Below, one piece after another: positions 9,899-21,017 of a stretch of DNA of 64,000 nt. The position numbers and the translations under genes were made by a program. Location of the stretch: the NCBI RefSeq assembly GCF_002097715.1, contig NZ_CP020738.1:806001-870000 (forward strand). The letters are read 5' to 3'. This stretch comes from Burkholderia ubonensis subsp. mesacidophila. GTDB lineage: Bacteria; Pseudomonadota; Gammaproteobacteria; Burkholderiales; Burkholderiaceae. How positions within the stretch are numbered: position 1 is the first letter of the stretch; each line of letters opens with the position of its first letter. The notes under the pieces are model-generated. The model was not told the DNA's origin. It did not search any database and saw only the letters and a list, made by a program, of their open reading frames with translations.

Positions 9899-11440
9899 AT
9901 GTCCGCACTTCCGAATCCCGACCAACCCGGTTCGTCCGCGAACCCACCCAAGCTTCACCGCGCGCTGAAGGCGCGCCACCTGACGATGATCGCGATCGGC
10001 GGCTCGATCGGCACCGGCCTGTTCGTCGCGTCCGGCGCGTCGATCTCGCAGGCCGGCCCCGGCGGCGCGATGGTCGCGTACATGCTGATCGGCCTGATGG
10101 TCTATTTCCTGATGACGAGCCTCGGCGAGATGGCGGCGTTCATGCCGGTGTCGGGCTCGTTCGCGACCTACGGCGCGAAGTACGTCGACGAGGGCTTCGG
10201 CTTCGCGCTCGGCTGGAACTACTGGTACAACTGGGCGGTGACGATCGCGGTCGAACTGGTGGCCGCGCAGCTCGTGATGCACTACTGGTTCCCTGACGTG
10301 CCCGGGGTCTGGTGGAGTGCGGCGTTCCTCGCCGTGATGTTCCTGCTCAACGCGCTTACCGTGCGCGGCTTCGGCGAGGCCGAATACTGGTTCGCGCTGA
10401 TCAAGGTCGTGACCGTGCTCGCGTTCATCGGCGTCGGCCTGCTGATGATCTTCGGCATTCTGAAGGGCGCGCCGCACAACGGCTGGAGCAACCTCACGAT
10501 CGGCGACGCGCCGTTCGCGGGCGGCCTGCCGGCGATGATGGGCGTCGCGATGATCGCGGGCTTCTCGTTCCAGGGCACCGAGCTGATCGGCGTCGCGGCC
10601 GGCGAATCGGAGAACCCGCGCACGACGATCCCGCGCGCGGTGCGCCAGGTGTTCTGGCGGATCCTGCTGTTCTACGTGCTCGCGATCTTCGTGATCGGCG
10701 TGCTGGTCCCTTACACCGACCCGAACCTGCTGAAGAGCGACGTGACCGACATCGGCGTGAGCCCGTTCACGCTGGTGTTCCGTCATGCAGGCCTCGCGTT
10801 CGCGGCGGGCGTGATGAATGCGGTGATCCTGACCGCGGTGCTGTCGGCCGGCAACTCGGGGATGTACGCGTCGACGCGGATGCTGTACACCCTCGCGACC
10901 GAAGGCCGCGCGCCGAAGCTGTTCGCGAAGCTGTCGCCGGGCGGCGTGCCGCGCAATGCGCTGTACGCGACGACGGCGGTCGGCGCGCTGTGCTTCCTGA
11001 CCTCGCTGTACGGCGACAAGACGGTCTACATGTGGCTGCTGAACACGTCGGGGATGACGGGCTTCATCGCGTGGCTCGGCATCGCGGTCAGCCATTACCG
11101 GTTCCGCAAGGGCTACGTCGCGCAGGGCTATGCGCTCGACCAGCTGCCGTACGAGTCGAAGTGGTTCCCGTTCGGGCCGCTGTTCGCGTTCGTGCTGTGC
11201 ATCGTGATCGCGCTCGGCCAGGACTACCAGGCGTTCCTCGCGAACAGGATCGACTGGATGAGCGTCGTCGCGACCTACGTCGGCATCCCGCTGTTCCTCG
11301 TGGTGTGGGCGGGCTACCGGCTCATCAACAAGAGCCGCTTCGTCCGCTTCGAGGACATGGAGATCGCGCCGTGGGTGGACGCGAACCGGGACGGGCAGCG
11401 GAGCATGCAGCCGGTGTCGACGCCGGAAACCGCCGCGTGA
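9899..11440 (+). CDS. Amino acid permease, LysP-like (APC family)
   Basis: A 513-residue transporter with about 12 hydrophobic helices. The N-terminal LKARHLTMIAIGGSIGTGLF is the hallmark of the amino acid-polyamine-cation AAT family, and GFSFQGTELIGVAAGESENP is its conserved helix 6 region. Overall spacing and the long loops fit lysine permease (LysP) better than AroP or GabP, but substrate is not provable from sequence. The start is the ATG at 9899 (MSALPNPDQ); the longer open frame upstream lies in the hairpin-rich leader and is not protein-like. A strong intrinsic terminator follows at 11491. It likely imports a cationic amino acid with protons across the inner membrane. Confidence 0.9.
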   Translation: MSALPNPDQPGSSANPPKLHRALKARHLTMIAIGGSIGTGLFVASGASISQAGPGGAMVAYMLIGLMVYFLMTSLGEMAAFMPVSGSFATYGAKYVDEGFGFALGWNYWYNWAVTIAVELVAAQLVMHYWFPDVPGVWWSAAFLAVMFLLNALTVRGFGEAEYWFALIKVVTVLAFIGVGLLMIFGILKGAPHNGWSNLTIGDAPFAGGLPAMMGVAMIAGFSFQGTELIGVAAGESENPRTTIPRAVRQVFWRILLFYVLAIFVIGVLVPYTDPNLLKSDVTDIGVSPFTLVFRHAGLAFAAGVMNAVILTAVLSAGNSGMYASTRMLYTLATEGRAPKLFAKLSPGGVPRNALYATTAVGALCFLTSLYGDKTVYMWLLNTSGMTGFIAWLGIAVSHYRFRKGYVAQGYALDQLPYESKWFPFGPLFAFVLCIVIALGQDYQAFLANRIDWMSVVATYVGIPLFLVVWAGYRLINKSRFVRFEDMEIAPWVDANRDGQRSMQPVSTPETAA

Positions 11441-11490
11441 TGCGCGCGGCGCGGTAGCGCCGCACGCCGGCGACAAAACGGGAAACCGCG

Positions 11491-11518
11491 GGGAAGCCTC
11501 GCGCTTCCCGTTTTTTTT
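11491..11518 (+). terminator. Intrinsic terminator after the permease gene
   Basis: GGGAAGC (11491-11497), a five-base loop, GCTTCCC (11503-11509) and then G plus eight T. AACGGGAA just upstream (11477-11484) can form an alternative pairing with TTCCCGTT (11505-11512). Clear rho-independent structure. Confidence 0.9.
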
Positions 11519-11603
11519 CGCGGGTATCTTTCGGTCCGGGGTCAAAGCCGGTTATATTGCCCGACCCATCACGGCGCGCGGGACGCGCAATCAAGAGGAA
11601 TTC

Positions 11604-11849
11604 ATGAGCGCATCACCTGCCGAGCGGACGGCCGACGCCGTGTCCATCGTGCGAATCGAGGCCGCGATCAATGCGTGGCGCGAAGTGTACCCGCCGGCTC
11701 CGGACGGCGAGGACGGCTACGCGCTCGATGCCGGCAGCGACTGTCTCGCGGAACTCTATGGCGCGATGATCTGCTACCAGCAGACGAGCGTGCCGCTCGA
11801 TACGCTGAACGCCGATCAGCGCGATGCGCTGTTTGCGACGGAAGTCTGA
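11604..11849 (+). CDS. DUF3717-like small protein
   Basis: An 81-residue cytosolic protein with the pattern VRIEAAINAWREVYP, then DCLAELYGAMICYQ and a short tail. This fits small beta-proteobacterial DUF3717 proteins (I-EAAIN-WR, LA-LYG-MI). A GAGG-type ribosome site precedes the ATG. The gene is monocistronic, flanked by terminators at 11491 and 11883. No function is established for the family. Confidence 0.7.
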   Translation: MSASPAERTADAVSIVRIEAAINAWREVYPPAPDGEDGYALDAGSDCLAELYGAMICYQQTSVPLDTLNADQRDALFATEV

Positions 11850-11882
11850 GCACGGGGCTGCCGACCGGCGCATGAACGAATG

Positions 11883-11914
11883 AACGGGAAGCCTGCGGGC
11901 TTCCCGTTTTTTTG
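11883..11914 (+). terminator. Intrinsic terminator after the DUF3717-like gene
   Basis: AACGGGAAGCC (11883-11893), loop TGCG, GGCTTCCCGTT (11898-11908), then a T run. The stem is 11 perfect pairs. The core GGGAAGC/GCTTCCCGTTTTTT is nearly the same as the terminator at 11491, a shared terminator type. Confidence 0.92.
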
Positions 11915-11937
11915 TGCGCGGAAGCGGACAGCGGGCG

Positions 11938-13843
<1,906 letters not shown>

Positions 13844-13864
13844 CCAGAAAGGCAATCTTCCTCA

Positions 13865-14356
13865 TCAGATGTGATAGATGTCGATCACCTGGTTGATGTA
13901 GTCGTTCTTCAGCACGACGTACTTGTTCAGGATCCGCGGCGCGGCGCCGCTGAAATCGATCACGTAGCGCGACATGCCGAAATAGGTCGACACGGTCTTG
14001 TAGCGAAAGCTCAGCGTGTGCCAGTTGAAGCGCACCGTGCAGACGCCGTCTTCGTGCTTTTCCAGCTCGACGTTCGCGATGTTGTGGCTTGTGCGCGTGT
14101 CGGGCATCGTCGCGCTCGAGCGCTCGGTCTTGATGCGGAACACGCGATCCTCGAGGCCTTGCCGGCTCGGGTAATAGATCAGCGAGATCTCGCGCTGCGG
14201 GTCGGTGACGAGCGCGTCGTCGTCGTCCCACGACGGCATCCAGAACTGCGCGTCCGGGTGGTAGCAGGCGAGCCAGTCGTCCCATTGCTCGTCGTCGAGC
14301 AGGCGGCTTTCGCGGTACAGGAACGCCTGGACGTCGGCGATCGAAATCGGGTTCAT
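13865..14356 (-). CDS. benB: Benzoate 1,2-dioxygenase small (beta) subunit
   Basis: A 163-residue protein of the ring-hydroxylating dioxygenase beta family (NTF2-like fold), which is structural in the alpha3beta3 oxygenase. Family blocks include [20 protein letters not shown] at the start, [11 protein letters not shown] near 70-80, [12 protein letters not shown], and the [20 protein letters not shown] stretch. The start at ATG 14356 overlaps the benA stop (ATGA), indicating translational coupling and equal subunit amounts. It is followed by the palindrome pair at 13761-13843. Confidence 0.95.
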   Translation of the reverse strand: MNPISIADVQAFLYRESRLLDDEQWDDWLACYHPDAQFWMPSWDDDDALVTDPQREISLIYYPSRQGLEDRVFRIKTERSSATMPDTRTSHNIANVELEKHEDGVCTVRFNWHTLSFRYKTVSTYFGMSRYVIDFSGAAPRILNKYVVLKNDYINQVIDIYHI

Positions 14357-15720
14357 ACGTGGCTCCTTTCGGCTTCGAGGGCGAGTCTCATCGTGTCGGC
14401 CCAGTAGCGGTGCTGCACCGTGTAGAGCCCTTCGTCTTCCGTCTTCACGCCGCTCATCACCGGGGTCAGGCCGATCTTGCGCGCGGCGTCGTCCGGGCCG
14501 TCGATCCAGTGCGTCGAGCCGCGGCACATGTCGTTCCACGCGACCGCGCTGCCCGCGTAGCCTTGCTGGCACGCGCGGAATTCCTCGAGATCGTCGGGCG
14601 TCGCCATCCCGCTGACGTTGAAGAAGTCTTCGTACTGGCGAATGCGGCGCGCGCGCGCGTCGGCGTCCTCGCCCTTCGGCGCGATGCAGTAGATCGTCAC
14701 TTCGGTGCGGTTCACCGACAGCGGGCGCAGCACGCGGATCTGCGAGCCGAACTGGTCCATCAGGTACACGTTCGGGTACAGGCACAGGTTCCGCGAGTGC
14801 TGGATCATCCAGTCGGCGCGCTCGCTGCCGCAGCGCGCGGCGAATTCGTCGCGGCGGTTGAAGTTCGGGCGGTCCTCCGGGTTCGACCAGCGCGTCCACA
14901 GCAGCATGTGGCCGCGTTCGAACGCGTAGAAGCCGCCGCCCTGACGGCCCCAGCTGCCGGCGTCCATCGCGCGGATCGTGTCCTCGCGCGCGTTCTGCTC
15001 TTTGCGATGGTTCGTCGTCGCCGCGTAGTTCCAGTGCACGGCCGACACGTGGTAGCCGTCCGCCCCGTTCTCGGCGGTCAGCTTCCAGTTGCCTTCATAC
15101 GTATAGGTCGACGCGCCGCGCAGCACTTCGAGCCCGTCGGCGGACTGGTCGACGATCATGTCGATGATCCGCGCGGCTTCGCCGAGGTGGTCCTGCAACG
15201 GCGGCACGTCGGGGTTCAGGCTGCCGAACAGGAAGCCGCGATAGCTTTCGAAGCGCGCGACCTTTTTCAGATCGTGCGAGCCTTCCTTGTTGAAGCACTC
15301 CGGATAGCCGGCGTCTTCCGGGTCCTTCACTTTCAGCAGCTTGCCGCTGTTGTTGAAGGTCCAGCCGTGGAACGGGCACGTATAGGTCGCCTTGTTGCCG
15401 CGCTTGTGGCGGCACAGCATCGCGCCGCGGTGCGTGCAGGCGTTGACGAACGCGTTCAGCTCACCCTGGCGGTTGCGCGCGATGAAGACCGGCTGGCGGC
15501 CGATGTGGGTCGTGTAGTAATCGTTGACGTTCGGAATCTGGCTCTCGTGCGCGAGGTAGATCCAGTTGCCTTCGAAGATGTGCTTCATTTCCAGCTCGAA
15601 CAGCGCTTCGTCGGTGAAGGCGCTGCGATGCAGGCGATAGTCGCCGCGCGCCTTGTCCTCGATGAGGAAGTCGTCGAGCGTGCGCACGGCGGGTGCGCGT
15701 TTCGGGTAGATCGGGATCAT
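14353..15720 (-). CDS. benA: Benzoate 1,2-dioxygenase large (alpha) subunit
   Basis: The 455-residue catalytic subunit; it adds O2 to benzoate at carbons 1 and 2. The Rieske [2Fe-2S] site is [11 protein letters not shown] (near residues 93-103) with CPFHGW near 114-119. The mononuclear iron site includes [12 protein letters not shown] (near 216-227) and a downstream Asp. ATG 15720 is preceded by GGAGACACCCG, a good ribosome site, so the 14 extra upstream codons are not used. Anthranilate dioxygenase is the closest alternative, but the neighbouring benD (needed for benzoate, not anthranilate) and catA support benzoate. Confidence 0.95.
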   Translation of the reverse strand: MIPIYPKRAPAVRTLDDFLIEDKARGDYRLHRSAFTDEALFELEMKHIFEGNWIYLAHESQIPNVNDYYTTHIGRQPVFIARNRQGELNAFVNACTHRGAMLCRHKRGNKATYTCPFHGWTFNNSGKLLKVKDPEDAGYPECFNKEGSHDLKKVARFESYRGFLFGSLNPDVPPLQDHLGEAARIIDMIVDQSADGLEVLRGASTYTYEGNWKLTAENGADGYHVSAVHWNYAATTNHRKEQNAREDTIRAMDAGSWGRQGGGFYAFERGHMLLWTRWSNPEDRPNFNRRDEFAARCGSERADWMIQHSRNLCLYPNVYLMDQFGSQIRVLRPLSVNRTEVTIYCIAPKGEDADARARRIRQYEDFFNVSGMATPDDLEEFRACQQGYAGSAVAWNDMCRGSTHWIDGPDDAARKIGLTPVMSGVKTEDEGLYTVQHRYWADTMRLALEAERSHV

Positions 15721-15815
15721 CGGGTGTCTCCATATTGGCCGCGGCACGGGCTGCGGTCCCATGCAAAGCGGTCAGGCTCGGCGCGCGCGTTCCCGGCGCG
15801 CGCCATCGAAGCGGG

Positions 15816-16736
15816 TCAGGCGGCGGCGCGCACGCGCGTCACTTCGGCGTCCGGCGCGGCGGCGTGCTCGCCGTGCAGCCGGAAATCGAAATCGATCGAC
15901 GCGAACGGCCGGTCGACGTCGTGGCGCGCGAGTTCGGCCGGCGCGCTCACGCGCTCGATGGTCGGCACGAGGCCGTCGCGGCTCGCGAACGCGAAGTCGT
16001 CCCACAGGTACGCATCGCCGTCGATGTTGATCTGCGTGGTCAGCTTGCGATGGCCGGGCGCGGACACGAAGAAGTGGATGTGCGCGGGGCGGCGGCCGTG
16101 GCGGCCGAGCCGGTCGAGCAGGCGCTGCGTGGCGCCGTCGGGCGGGCAGCCGTAGCCGACCGGCACGATGCTGCGGAAGCGGTAGCGGCCCTGCGCGTCG
16201 GTGACGATCGTGCGGCGCAGGTTGAACGCGCTTTGCGTCCTGTCGAAGAACGAGTAGTTGCCCAGCAGGTTCGCGTGCCAGACCTCGACCTTCGCGCCCG
16301 CGAGCGGCGCGCCGTGCTCGCCGTACACGGTGCCCTGCATGAACAGCACGTCGCCGTCCGCTTCGTTCGCGCCGTCGTCGAGGCGCGCGAAGCCGATGCT
16401 CGCCGGCGCGCCGGCCACGTACAGCGGGCCTTCGATCGTGCGCGGCGTGCCGCCCGTCAGGCCGGCCCGCGCGTCGGCCTCGTCCATGCGGATGTCGAGG
16501 AAGCGCTCGAGGCCGAGGCCCGCGGCGAGCAGGCCGAGCTCCTGCGTCGCGCCGGCTTCGGACAGGTATTCGATGCCTTTCCACACCTCGGACGGCGTCA
16601 GGTCGAGGTCCTCGATCGCCTTGAACAGGTCGGCGGTCAGGCGGACCACGACCTGCCGGATGCGGGGATCGGCTTCGCCGCGCGCGGCGCCGACGATGAA
16701 CCCTTCGACGAGGGCTTCGATGTCACTGTGGGTCAT
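15816..16736 (-). CDS. catA: Catechol 1,2-dioxygenase
   Basis: A 306-residue intradiol dioxygenase that opens catechol between its two hydroxyls to cis,cis-muconate. The helical N-terminal dimerisation domain spans about 1-105. Non-haem Fe(III) ligands are visible as Tyr in GPLYVAG, Tyr in VPVGYGCP and the two His of RPAHIHFFV. Start at ATG 16736; the in-frame extension upstream lies in the promoter. It is the first gene of the operon, 95 bases ahead of benA. A GC-rich hairpin near 15779-15805 may let catA be made at a different level. BenABCD makes catechol and CatA removes it. Confidence 0.96.
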   Translation of the reverse strand: MTHSDIEALVEGFIVGAARGEADPRIRQVVVRLTADLFKAIEDLDLTPSEVWKGIEYLSEAGATQELGLLAAGLGLERFLDIRMDEADARAGLTGGTPRTIEGPLYVAGAPASIGFARLDDGANEADGDVLFMQGTVYGEHGAPLAGAKVEVWHANLLGNYSFFDRTQSAFNLRRTIVTDAQGRYRFRSIVPVGYGCPPDGATQRLLDRLGRHGRRPAHIHFFVSAPGHRKLTTQINIDGDAYLWDDFAFASRDGLVPTIERVSAPAELARHDVDRPFASIDFDFRLHGEHAAAPDAEVTRVRAAA

Positions 16737-16900
16737 GGTCTTCTCCTGGCTCTGATGGGCCGCGATCCGGCGGGATGCGCGCATTTCCTCTGACTTTCGC
16801 CGACCCGGACCGATTGGAGCGTTGATGCCCTGGGGGTATAGTTGTGGGGTTCCGAGCAGGCAGTTGAAGGATAGTTGCGCGCGAAATGCGTCGTCCAACA

Positions 16901-16934
16901 CTGATTTAGTATCAGTTTCATATCCAAGAGGTAT
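16901..16934. promoter_or_regulatory. Probable BenM/CatM-type LysR operator in the catA-benM gap
   Basis: CTGAT-TTAGT-ATCAG (16901-16915) is a perfect interrupted palindrome. ATAT-N7-GTAT (16920-16934) is one base from ATAC-N7-GTAT, the known BenM/CatM recognition sequence. Both lie in the 202-base divergent gap, close to the regulator start, as expected for autoregulation plus activation of catA-ben by muconate. Binding itself is inferred. Confidence 0.5.
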
Positions 16935-16938
16935 TGAA

Positions 16939-17856
16939 ATGGAGTTGCGGCACCTTCGTTACTTCGTCGCGGTGGCCGAGGAACGGAATTTCACGCGGGC
17001 GGCGGAGCGGCTGCACATCGCGCAGCCGCCGCTGAGCCGCCAGATCCAGCAGCTCGAGGAGATGCTCGGCGTGCCGCTGTTCGAGCGCAACGCGCGGCCG
17101 CTGAAGCTGACCGATGCCGGGCGCTTCTTTTATTCGCACGCGGTGCAGCTGCTCGCGCAGACGGCCGAGCTGGAATCGATGACCAAGCGCGTCGGCAAGA
17201 TCGAGCGCAGCCTGTCGATCGGCTTCGTCGGCTCGACGCTGTACGGGATGCTGCCGAAGATCATCCGGCGCTATCGCGACGAATACCCGGCCGTCGAGCT
17301 GAGCCTGCACGAGATGTCGACGATGGACCAGATCAAGGCGCTGAAGGAGGGGCGGATCGATGTCGGGTTCGGCCGGATCCGTCACGAAGACCCGAGCGTG
17401 CGGCGCGTCGTGCTGCGCGAGGAGCGGATGATCGTCGCGCTGCCGCTCGGCCATCCACTCGAAAGCGCGAAGGAGGTGCTGTCGCTGCACGACCTCGTCA
17501 ACGACACGCTGATCATCTTCCCGAAGGCGCCCCGGCCGAGCTACGCGGACCAGGTGCTGGCCGCGTTCCACGACCGCGCGCTGAAGCCGCGGCGCATCTA
17601 CGAGACGCGCGAGCTGCAGATCGCGCTCGGCCTCGTTGCGATGGGCGAGGGCGTGTCGGTCGTGCCGCACAGCGTGTACGGGCTGAAACGCGACGACGTC
17701 AGCTACAAGCCGCTCGACGATCCGAACCTCGTGTCGCCGATCATCATGAGCATGCGGATGCTCGACGAATCGGAGGACATCCGCGCGATGCAGGCGCTGA
17801 TCTACCGGCTGTACGACGAGGCGAAGATCGCGTACCTGCCGCCGCAGCAGGAGTAG
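16939..17856 (+). CDS. LysR-type activator of the benzoate/catechol operon (BenM/CatM type)
   Basis: A 305-residue LysR regulator. The N-terminal helix-turn-helix (residues 1-60: MELRHLRYFVAVAEERNFTR, then HIAQPPLSRQIQQLEE) is of the BenM/CatM/CbnR type, and the effector domain (about 90-300) has SIGFVGSTLYGMLP, as in muconate-responsive members. It diverges from catA-benABCD with 202 bases between them, the usual arrangement for an activator of the adjoining operon. The start at ATG 16939 gives the normal length; the upstream open frame is promoter DNA. Whether benzoate also acts as inducer (BenM) or only muconate (CatM) cannot be told. Confidence 0.9.
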   Translation: MELRHLRYFVAVAEERNFTRAAERLHIAQPPLSRQIQQLEEMLGVPLFERNARPLKLTDAGRFFYSHAVQLLAQTAELESMTKRVGKIERSLSIGFVGSTLYGMLPKIIRRYRDEYPAVELSLHEMSTMDQIKALKEGRIDVGFGRIRHEDPSVRRVVLREERMIVALPLGHPLESAKEVLSLHDLVNDTLIIFPKAPRPSYADQVLAAFHDRALKPRRIYETRELQIALGLVAMGEGVSVVPHSVYGLKRDDVSYKPLDDPNLVSPIIMSMRMLDESEDIRAMQALIYRLYDEAKIAYLPPQQE

Positions 17857-17887
17857 GGTCTGTTCACGCATGAGCGTGAACAGACCC
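17856..17887. terminator. Perfect 14-base-pair hairpin after the LysR gene
   Basis: GGGTCTGTTCACGC (17856-17869), loop ATGA, GCGTGAACAGACCC (17874-17887). It begins on the last base of the stop codon. There is no T run, so it may be a stability element or rho-assisted stop rather than a classic terminator. Confidence 0.6.
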
Positions 17888-17991
17888 TGGCCGGCGCGCA
17901 CGCTTGACGCGATGCGCATCGCCGCGCCAACATGGCCGGCATCCGGCGCGGCCGGGCGGGTCCGGCCGCTTTCACGCAAACGACAATCGAC

Positions 17992-18792
17992 ATGACGCAT
18001 ACCGCACACGAGGAGACCTGGATCGAGACGCCGCAAGGGCGTCTCTTCGCGAAACGCTGGCGCGGCGCGCCGGCGGCCGATGCGGCCGCGTGCCCGATCG
18101 TGCTGCTGCACGATTCGCTCGGCAGCGTCGGGCTGTGGCGGGACTTTCCGGAGCAGCTCGCGCAGGCGACGCGGCGCGACGTGATCGCATACGACCGGCT
18201 CGGCTTCGGGCGGTCCGATCCGCATCCGGCGCGTTTGACCGCGACGTTCGTGCGCGACGAGGCGGACCACGCATTTCGCGCGCTGCGCGAGCAGCTCGGC
18301 GTCGCGTCGTTCGTCGCGTTCGGCCACAGCGTCGGCGGCGGGATGGCGGTGGGGTGCGCGGCGGCCTATCCCGACCGATGCCGCGCGCTCGTGACCATCG
18401 CGGCGCAGGCGTTCGTCGAGGAACGCACGCTGGCGGGCATTCGAGCGTCTGAACGCCAGTTCGCCGAGCCCGGCCAGCTCGACCGCCTCGCGCGCTATCA
18501 CGGCGACAAGGCCGAATGGGTGCTGCGCGCGTGGATCGATACGTGGCTGTCGGAGTCGTTCCGCGACTGGAGCCTCGACGACGTGCTGCCGCACGTGCGC
18601 TGCCCGACGCTGGCGATCCACGGTTCGCAGGACGAATACGGCTCGTCCGTGCACCCGAACCGCATCGCGTCGCGCGCGGCCGGCCCGTCGTCCGTCATGA
18701 TGCTGAAGGAATGCGGACACGTGCCGCACCGCGAGCGCACGGCCGACGTGCTCGACGCGGTGAAGGATTTTCTGACGCGACATGGCGTGTGA
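17992..18792 (+). CDS. Alpha/beta hydrolase
   Basis: A 266-residue soluble hydrolase. The oxyanion-hole region is LLHDSLGS, the nucleophile elbow is GHSVGGG (Ser near residue 111), the acid is in GSQDEYG and the general base is in ECGHVPH. These make a complete Ser-Asp-His triad. The cap region is short and helical. Start at ATG 17992 (MTHTAHEET). It lies downstream of the LysR gene on the same strand after a strong hairpin, so it is probably separately transcribed. The substrate is unknown; an enol-lactone or ester link to the ben pathway is possible but unproven. Confidence 0.85.
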   Translation: MTHTAHEETWIETPQGRLFAKRWRGAPAADAAACPIVLLHDSLGSVGLWRDFPEQLAQATRRDVIAYDRLGFGRSDPHPARLTATFVRDEADHAFRALREQLGVASFVAFGHSVGGGMAVGCAAAYPDRCRALVTIAAQAFVEERTLAGIRASERQFAEPGQLDRLARYHGDKAEWVLRAWIDTWLSESFRDWSLDDVLPHVRCPTLAIHGSQDEYGSSVHPNRIASRAAGPSSVMMLKECGHVPHRERTADVLDAVKDFLTRHGV

Positions 18793-18821
18793 GCAGAAAA
18801 AATACAACGACATTGCAAAGA

Positions 18822-19721
18822 ATGAAGCACGCGAAACGATTGCTCATTGGGGCGGTTGCGATGATGGCGGCGACTGGCGCATCTGCATTCGAGTTCGAGG
18901 ATGCGGTGCCGCTGACGATCGGCGCGATGCAGCGCAACGTCCGGCCATCCGATATCGATGTGTCGCTGGACAGGAAAACGGTCACCGTTTCGGCGCGCTT
19001 GCGCAATGAAACGCATGCCTGGGCGACGAGCGGCTATTACGCGTACACGCCTTTGTTTCATCGCCTCGGCGCCGGTGAGGAGCATGACGACAAGCGTTTT
19101 GCCGATCTGACGGTGGCCTTCGACGGAAAGGCGGTTCCGCTCGTCACCGAGCGGCGCGCGTTTTTTCTCGGCAAGGATATGACCGGTGATGTCAGGGCGG
19201 CGGGCCTGGATACGCTGCCGAGTGAAGCGAGCGATCCCGCGAAGCTTGCCCGCATCAAGCCGCAACTGGGCATGAAGCTGGACGATGGCCGCGATTGGGA
19301 AGGATTTGTGTCGTACTCCTGGGTCATTCCGACACCGCCCGATTCGACGGGCGCATTGACGATCCGCTATCAGGCGCTGCCGCAGTTCAGTCTGGAAGAG
19401 GTGACGAGTGCGCGCTTTGCCCGTCTGGTCGAGCAGCACTGCGGCGACGTCGCGCGCGTGACGCAACGGCTGCGCGCAATGGAGGCGGGTGCCGGCCAGA
19501 TTCTGGTTCAGCGATACGTCGTACCCGTTTCCTTCATGAACCGAACGCCTGTGAAAGTGAGCCTGTCGCAGCCGAGCCCCGACTGGATGGGCGGACAACC
19601 GCTGATATCGCTGGTATGTGGCCTTACCGCGCGCGACGGTGCGGCGCTTCCCGCAACCGGCATGATCGACGATCCGGATGCGGCGTTGTCGATCCTGGTG
19701 ATTTCGCGCCCGGCCCGTTAG
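18822..19721 (+). CDS. Exported hypothetical protein (possibly DUF4424-like)
   Basis: A 299-residue protein with a clear Sec signal peptide (MKHAKRLLIGAVAMMAATG, cleavage after ASA near residue 22). The mature part starts with FEFEDAVPLTIGAMQRNVRP and SDIDVSLDRKTVTVSARLRN, an immunoglobulin-like beta pattern reminiscent of DUF4424 proteins, and continues with WVIPTPPDSTGALTIRYQAL. Two Cys near residues 207 and 267 could form a disulphide. It starts 29 bases after the hydrolase gene, so co-transcription is likely. Function unknown; the periplasmic location is supported. Confidence 0.6.
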   Translation: MKHAKRLLIGAVAMMAATGASAFEFEDAVPLTIGAMQRNVRPSDIDVSLDRKTVTVSARLRNETHAWATSGYYAYTPLFHRLGAGEEHDDKRFADLTVAFDGKAVPLVTERRAFFLGKDMTGDVRAAGLDTLPSEASDPAKLARIKPQLGMKLDDGRDWEGFVSYSWVIPTPPDSTGALTIRYQALPQFSLEEVTSARFARLVEQHCGDVARVTQRLRAMEAGAGQILVQRYVVPVSFMNRTPVKVSLSQPSPDWMGGQPLISLVCGLTARDGAALPATGMIDDPDAALSILVISRPAR

Positions 19722-19814
19722 GTCCTGCCCGTGGCCGGAGCGTTGCAGGAATGCGGGCGCGTGCCGCACCGCCAGGGCGCTTGTGCGCCCGTTCCTGCGG
19801 CGGGCAGCGGGCGA

Positions 19815-20162
19815 TCAGAACGCGAGCTGAATCGCGAGATCGATCGCGAGCAGCGCGATCGAACAGCCGATGCCGAGGATCACGTTCGGCAGCCGATGCT
19901 CGAAATCGCGGTCCTTGCGCATCGCCGCGCCGAGCAGGTACAGCGCTTCGATGACGATCTGCAGTCCGACGAACAGCAGCATCAGCAGGTATTCGTAGCC
20001 CATCTCCTTGAAACCGGCGAAGTGCATCCCGTGATCGCGGATCCACTGGCCGACGCGCAACAGTTCGTAGACGAACAGCAGGGCGGGAAACAGGTAGCTG
20101 ACGAAGTAGGTCGGCACGCTGGCGTGCCGTAGTTCGAGGTGGAAATGATGCGTGGCGGCCAT
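19815..20162 (-). CDS. Small four-helix membrane protein, unknown
   Basis: A 115-residue protein with hydrophobic segments near residues 16-34, 50-68 and 88-112. The start ATG 20162 (MAATHHFHLELRH) is fixed by GGAGG seven bases upstream; the 43 codons upstream in the same frame are not protein-like. HFHLELRHASVPTYFVSYLF and FEHRLPNVILGIG are the polar loops. I do not recognise the family. It stands alone between converging and same-strand genes. Confidence 0.55.
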   Translation of the reverse strand: MAATHHFHLELRHASVPTYFVSYLFPALLFVYELLRVGQWIRDHGMHFAGFKEMGYEYLLMLLFVGLQIVIEALYLLGAAMRKDRDFEHRLPNVILGIGCSIALLAIDLAIQLAF

Positions 20163-20355
20163 CACGAATCCTCCTTGCAAACAGGTTTGCGATCGCGACG
20201 GCGGCGCGGCAACGTGCGCCTGAAGGGTGGGCCCGGTGCACTGTGCGCAGCCGTACGTCATCAGCATACTGCTGCGCGGAAAATTTGGCATGGGGTGTAT
20301 CGCAACGGCTACGCTGGCTTACGGTTGCCGTACATCGGCAGTGTTGCCGCGCCGC

Positions 20356-20964
20356 TTACGCTTTTGCTTCCGCGCCTTCGATGAACAGCCGGGCGACCGC
20401 CTGGAACTCGCGCTTCAGCGACAGCCCCGGCACGTTCAGCCAGCGCAGCATCGCCGCGAGATACAGGTGATGGAACCACGTCGCGAGCTGATCGGCGCAG
20501 AGCGTGCCGTTCAGTTCGCCGGCCTGCTGGCCGGCGACGATCAGCTGTGTCCACACGAGCACGATGTCGCTGCCGCTTTCCGCTTCCGCTACGCCGATGC
20601 TCAGGAAGCGATGCCGCAGGTACGCGAGCAGATAGACCGGATGCTGCTCGCACCATGCCGCAGACGCATCGAGCACGCACGCGATGCGCGATGCGAAGGT
20701 CTTGCGTCGCGCGACGTCGCGTTGCAGATGCGCGAGGTCGCGTTCCAGTTCGCCTTCGAGCCAGTGCGCGAGCACCGCTTCCTTCGTCGGAAAGTGGTTG
20801 TACAGCGTGCGCTTCGCGACGTCGGCCTCCGTCGCGATCTGCTCCATCGTGACCGCTTCGTAGCCGTGCGCGTCGAACAGGCGCGCGGCGGTCGCGGCGA
20901 GATGCGCGAGCATCTGGATGCGCTTGCGCGCGCGGCGGCCCGGATCATCGGCGATGGAGGTCAT
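20356..20964 (-). CDS. TetR-family transcriptional repressor
   Basis: A 202-residue regulator. The helix-turn-helix in residues 15-62 (LFDAHGYEAVTMEQIATEAD, VAKRTLYNHFPTKEAVL) is unmistakable TetR, and the C-terminal part (about 85-200) is a helical ligand domain. It diverges from a glycosyltransferase gene across 96 bases that contain an imperfect palindrome (21001-21017), the likely operator. It probably represses the transferase and itself until a small hydrophobic ligand binds. Confidence 0.93.
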   Translation of the reverse strand: MTSIADDPGRRARKRIQMLAHLAATAARLFDAHGYEAVTMEQIATEADVAKRTLYNHFPTKEAVLAHWLEGELERDLAHLQRDVARRKTFASRIACVLDASAAWCEQHPVYLLAYLRHRFLSIGVAEAESGSDIVLVWTQLIVAGQQAGELNGTLCADQLATWFHHLYLAAMLRWLNVPGLSLKREFQAVARLFIEGAEAKA

Positions 20965-21000
20965 GGCGAAGGTCTTTACGGAAAGTGAACGGATTGCATT

Positions 21001-21017
21001 AGTATACGACGTACACT
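21001..21017. promoter_or_regulatory. Candidate TetR operator
   Basis: AGTATACG-A-CGTACACT is a 17-base palindrome with seven of eight matching pairs, placed in the gap between the TetR gene and the glycosyltransferase. Size and position suit a TetR dimer; binding is inferred. Confidence 0.5.

Noticed and set aside
14353..15720. Anthranilate dioxygenase (antA) rather than benA
   Set aside because: A cis-diol dehydrogenase gene (benD) is in the operon; anthranilate dioxygenase products do not need one.
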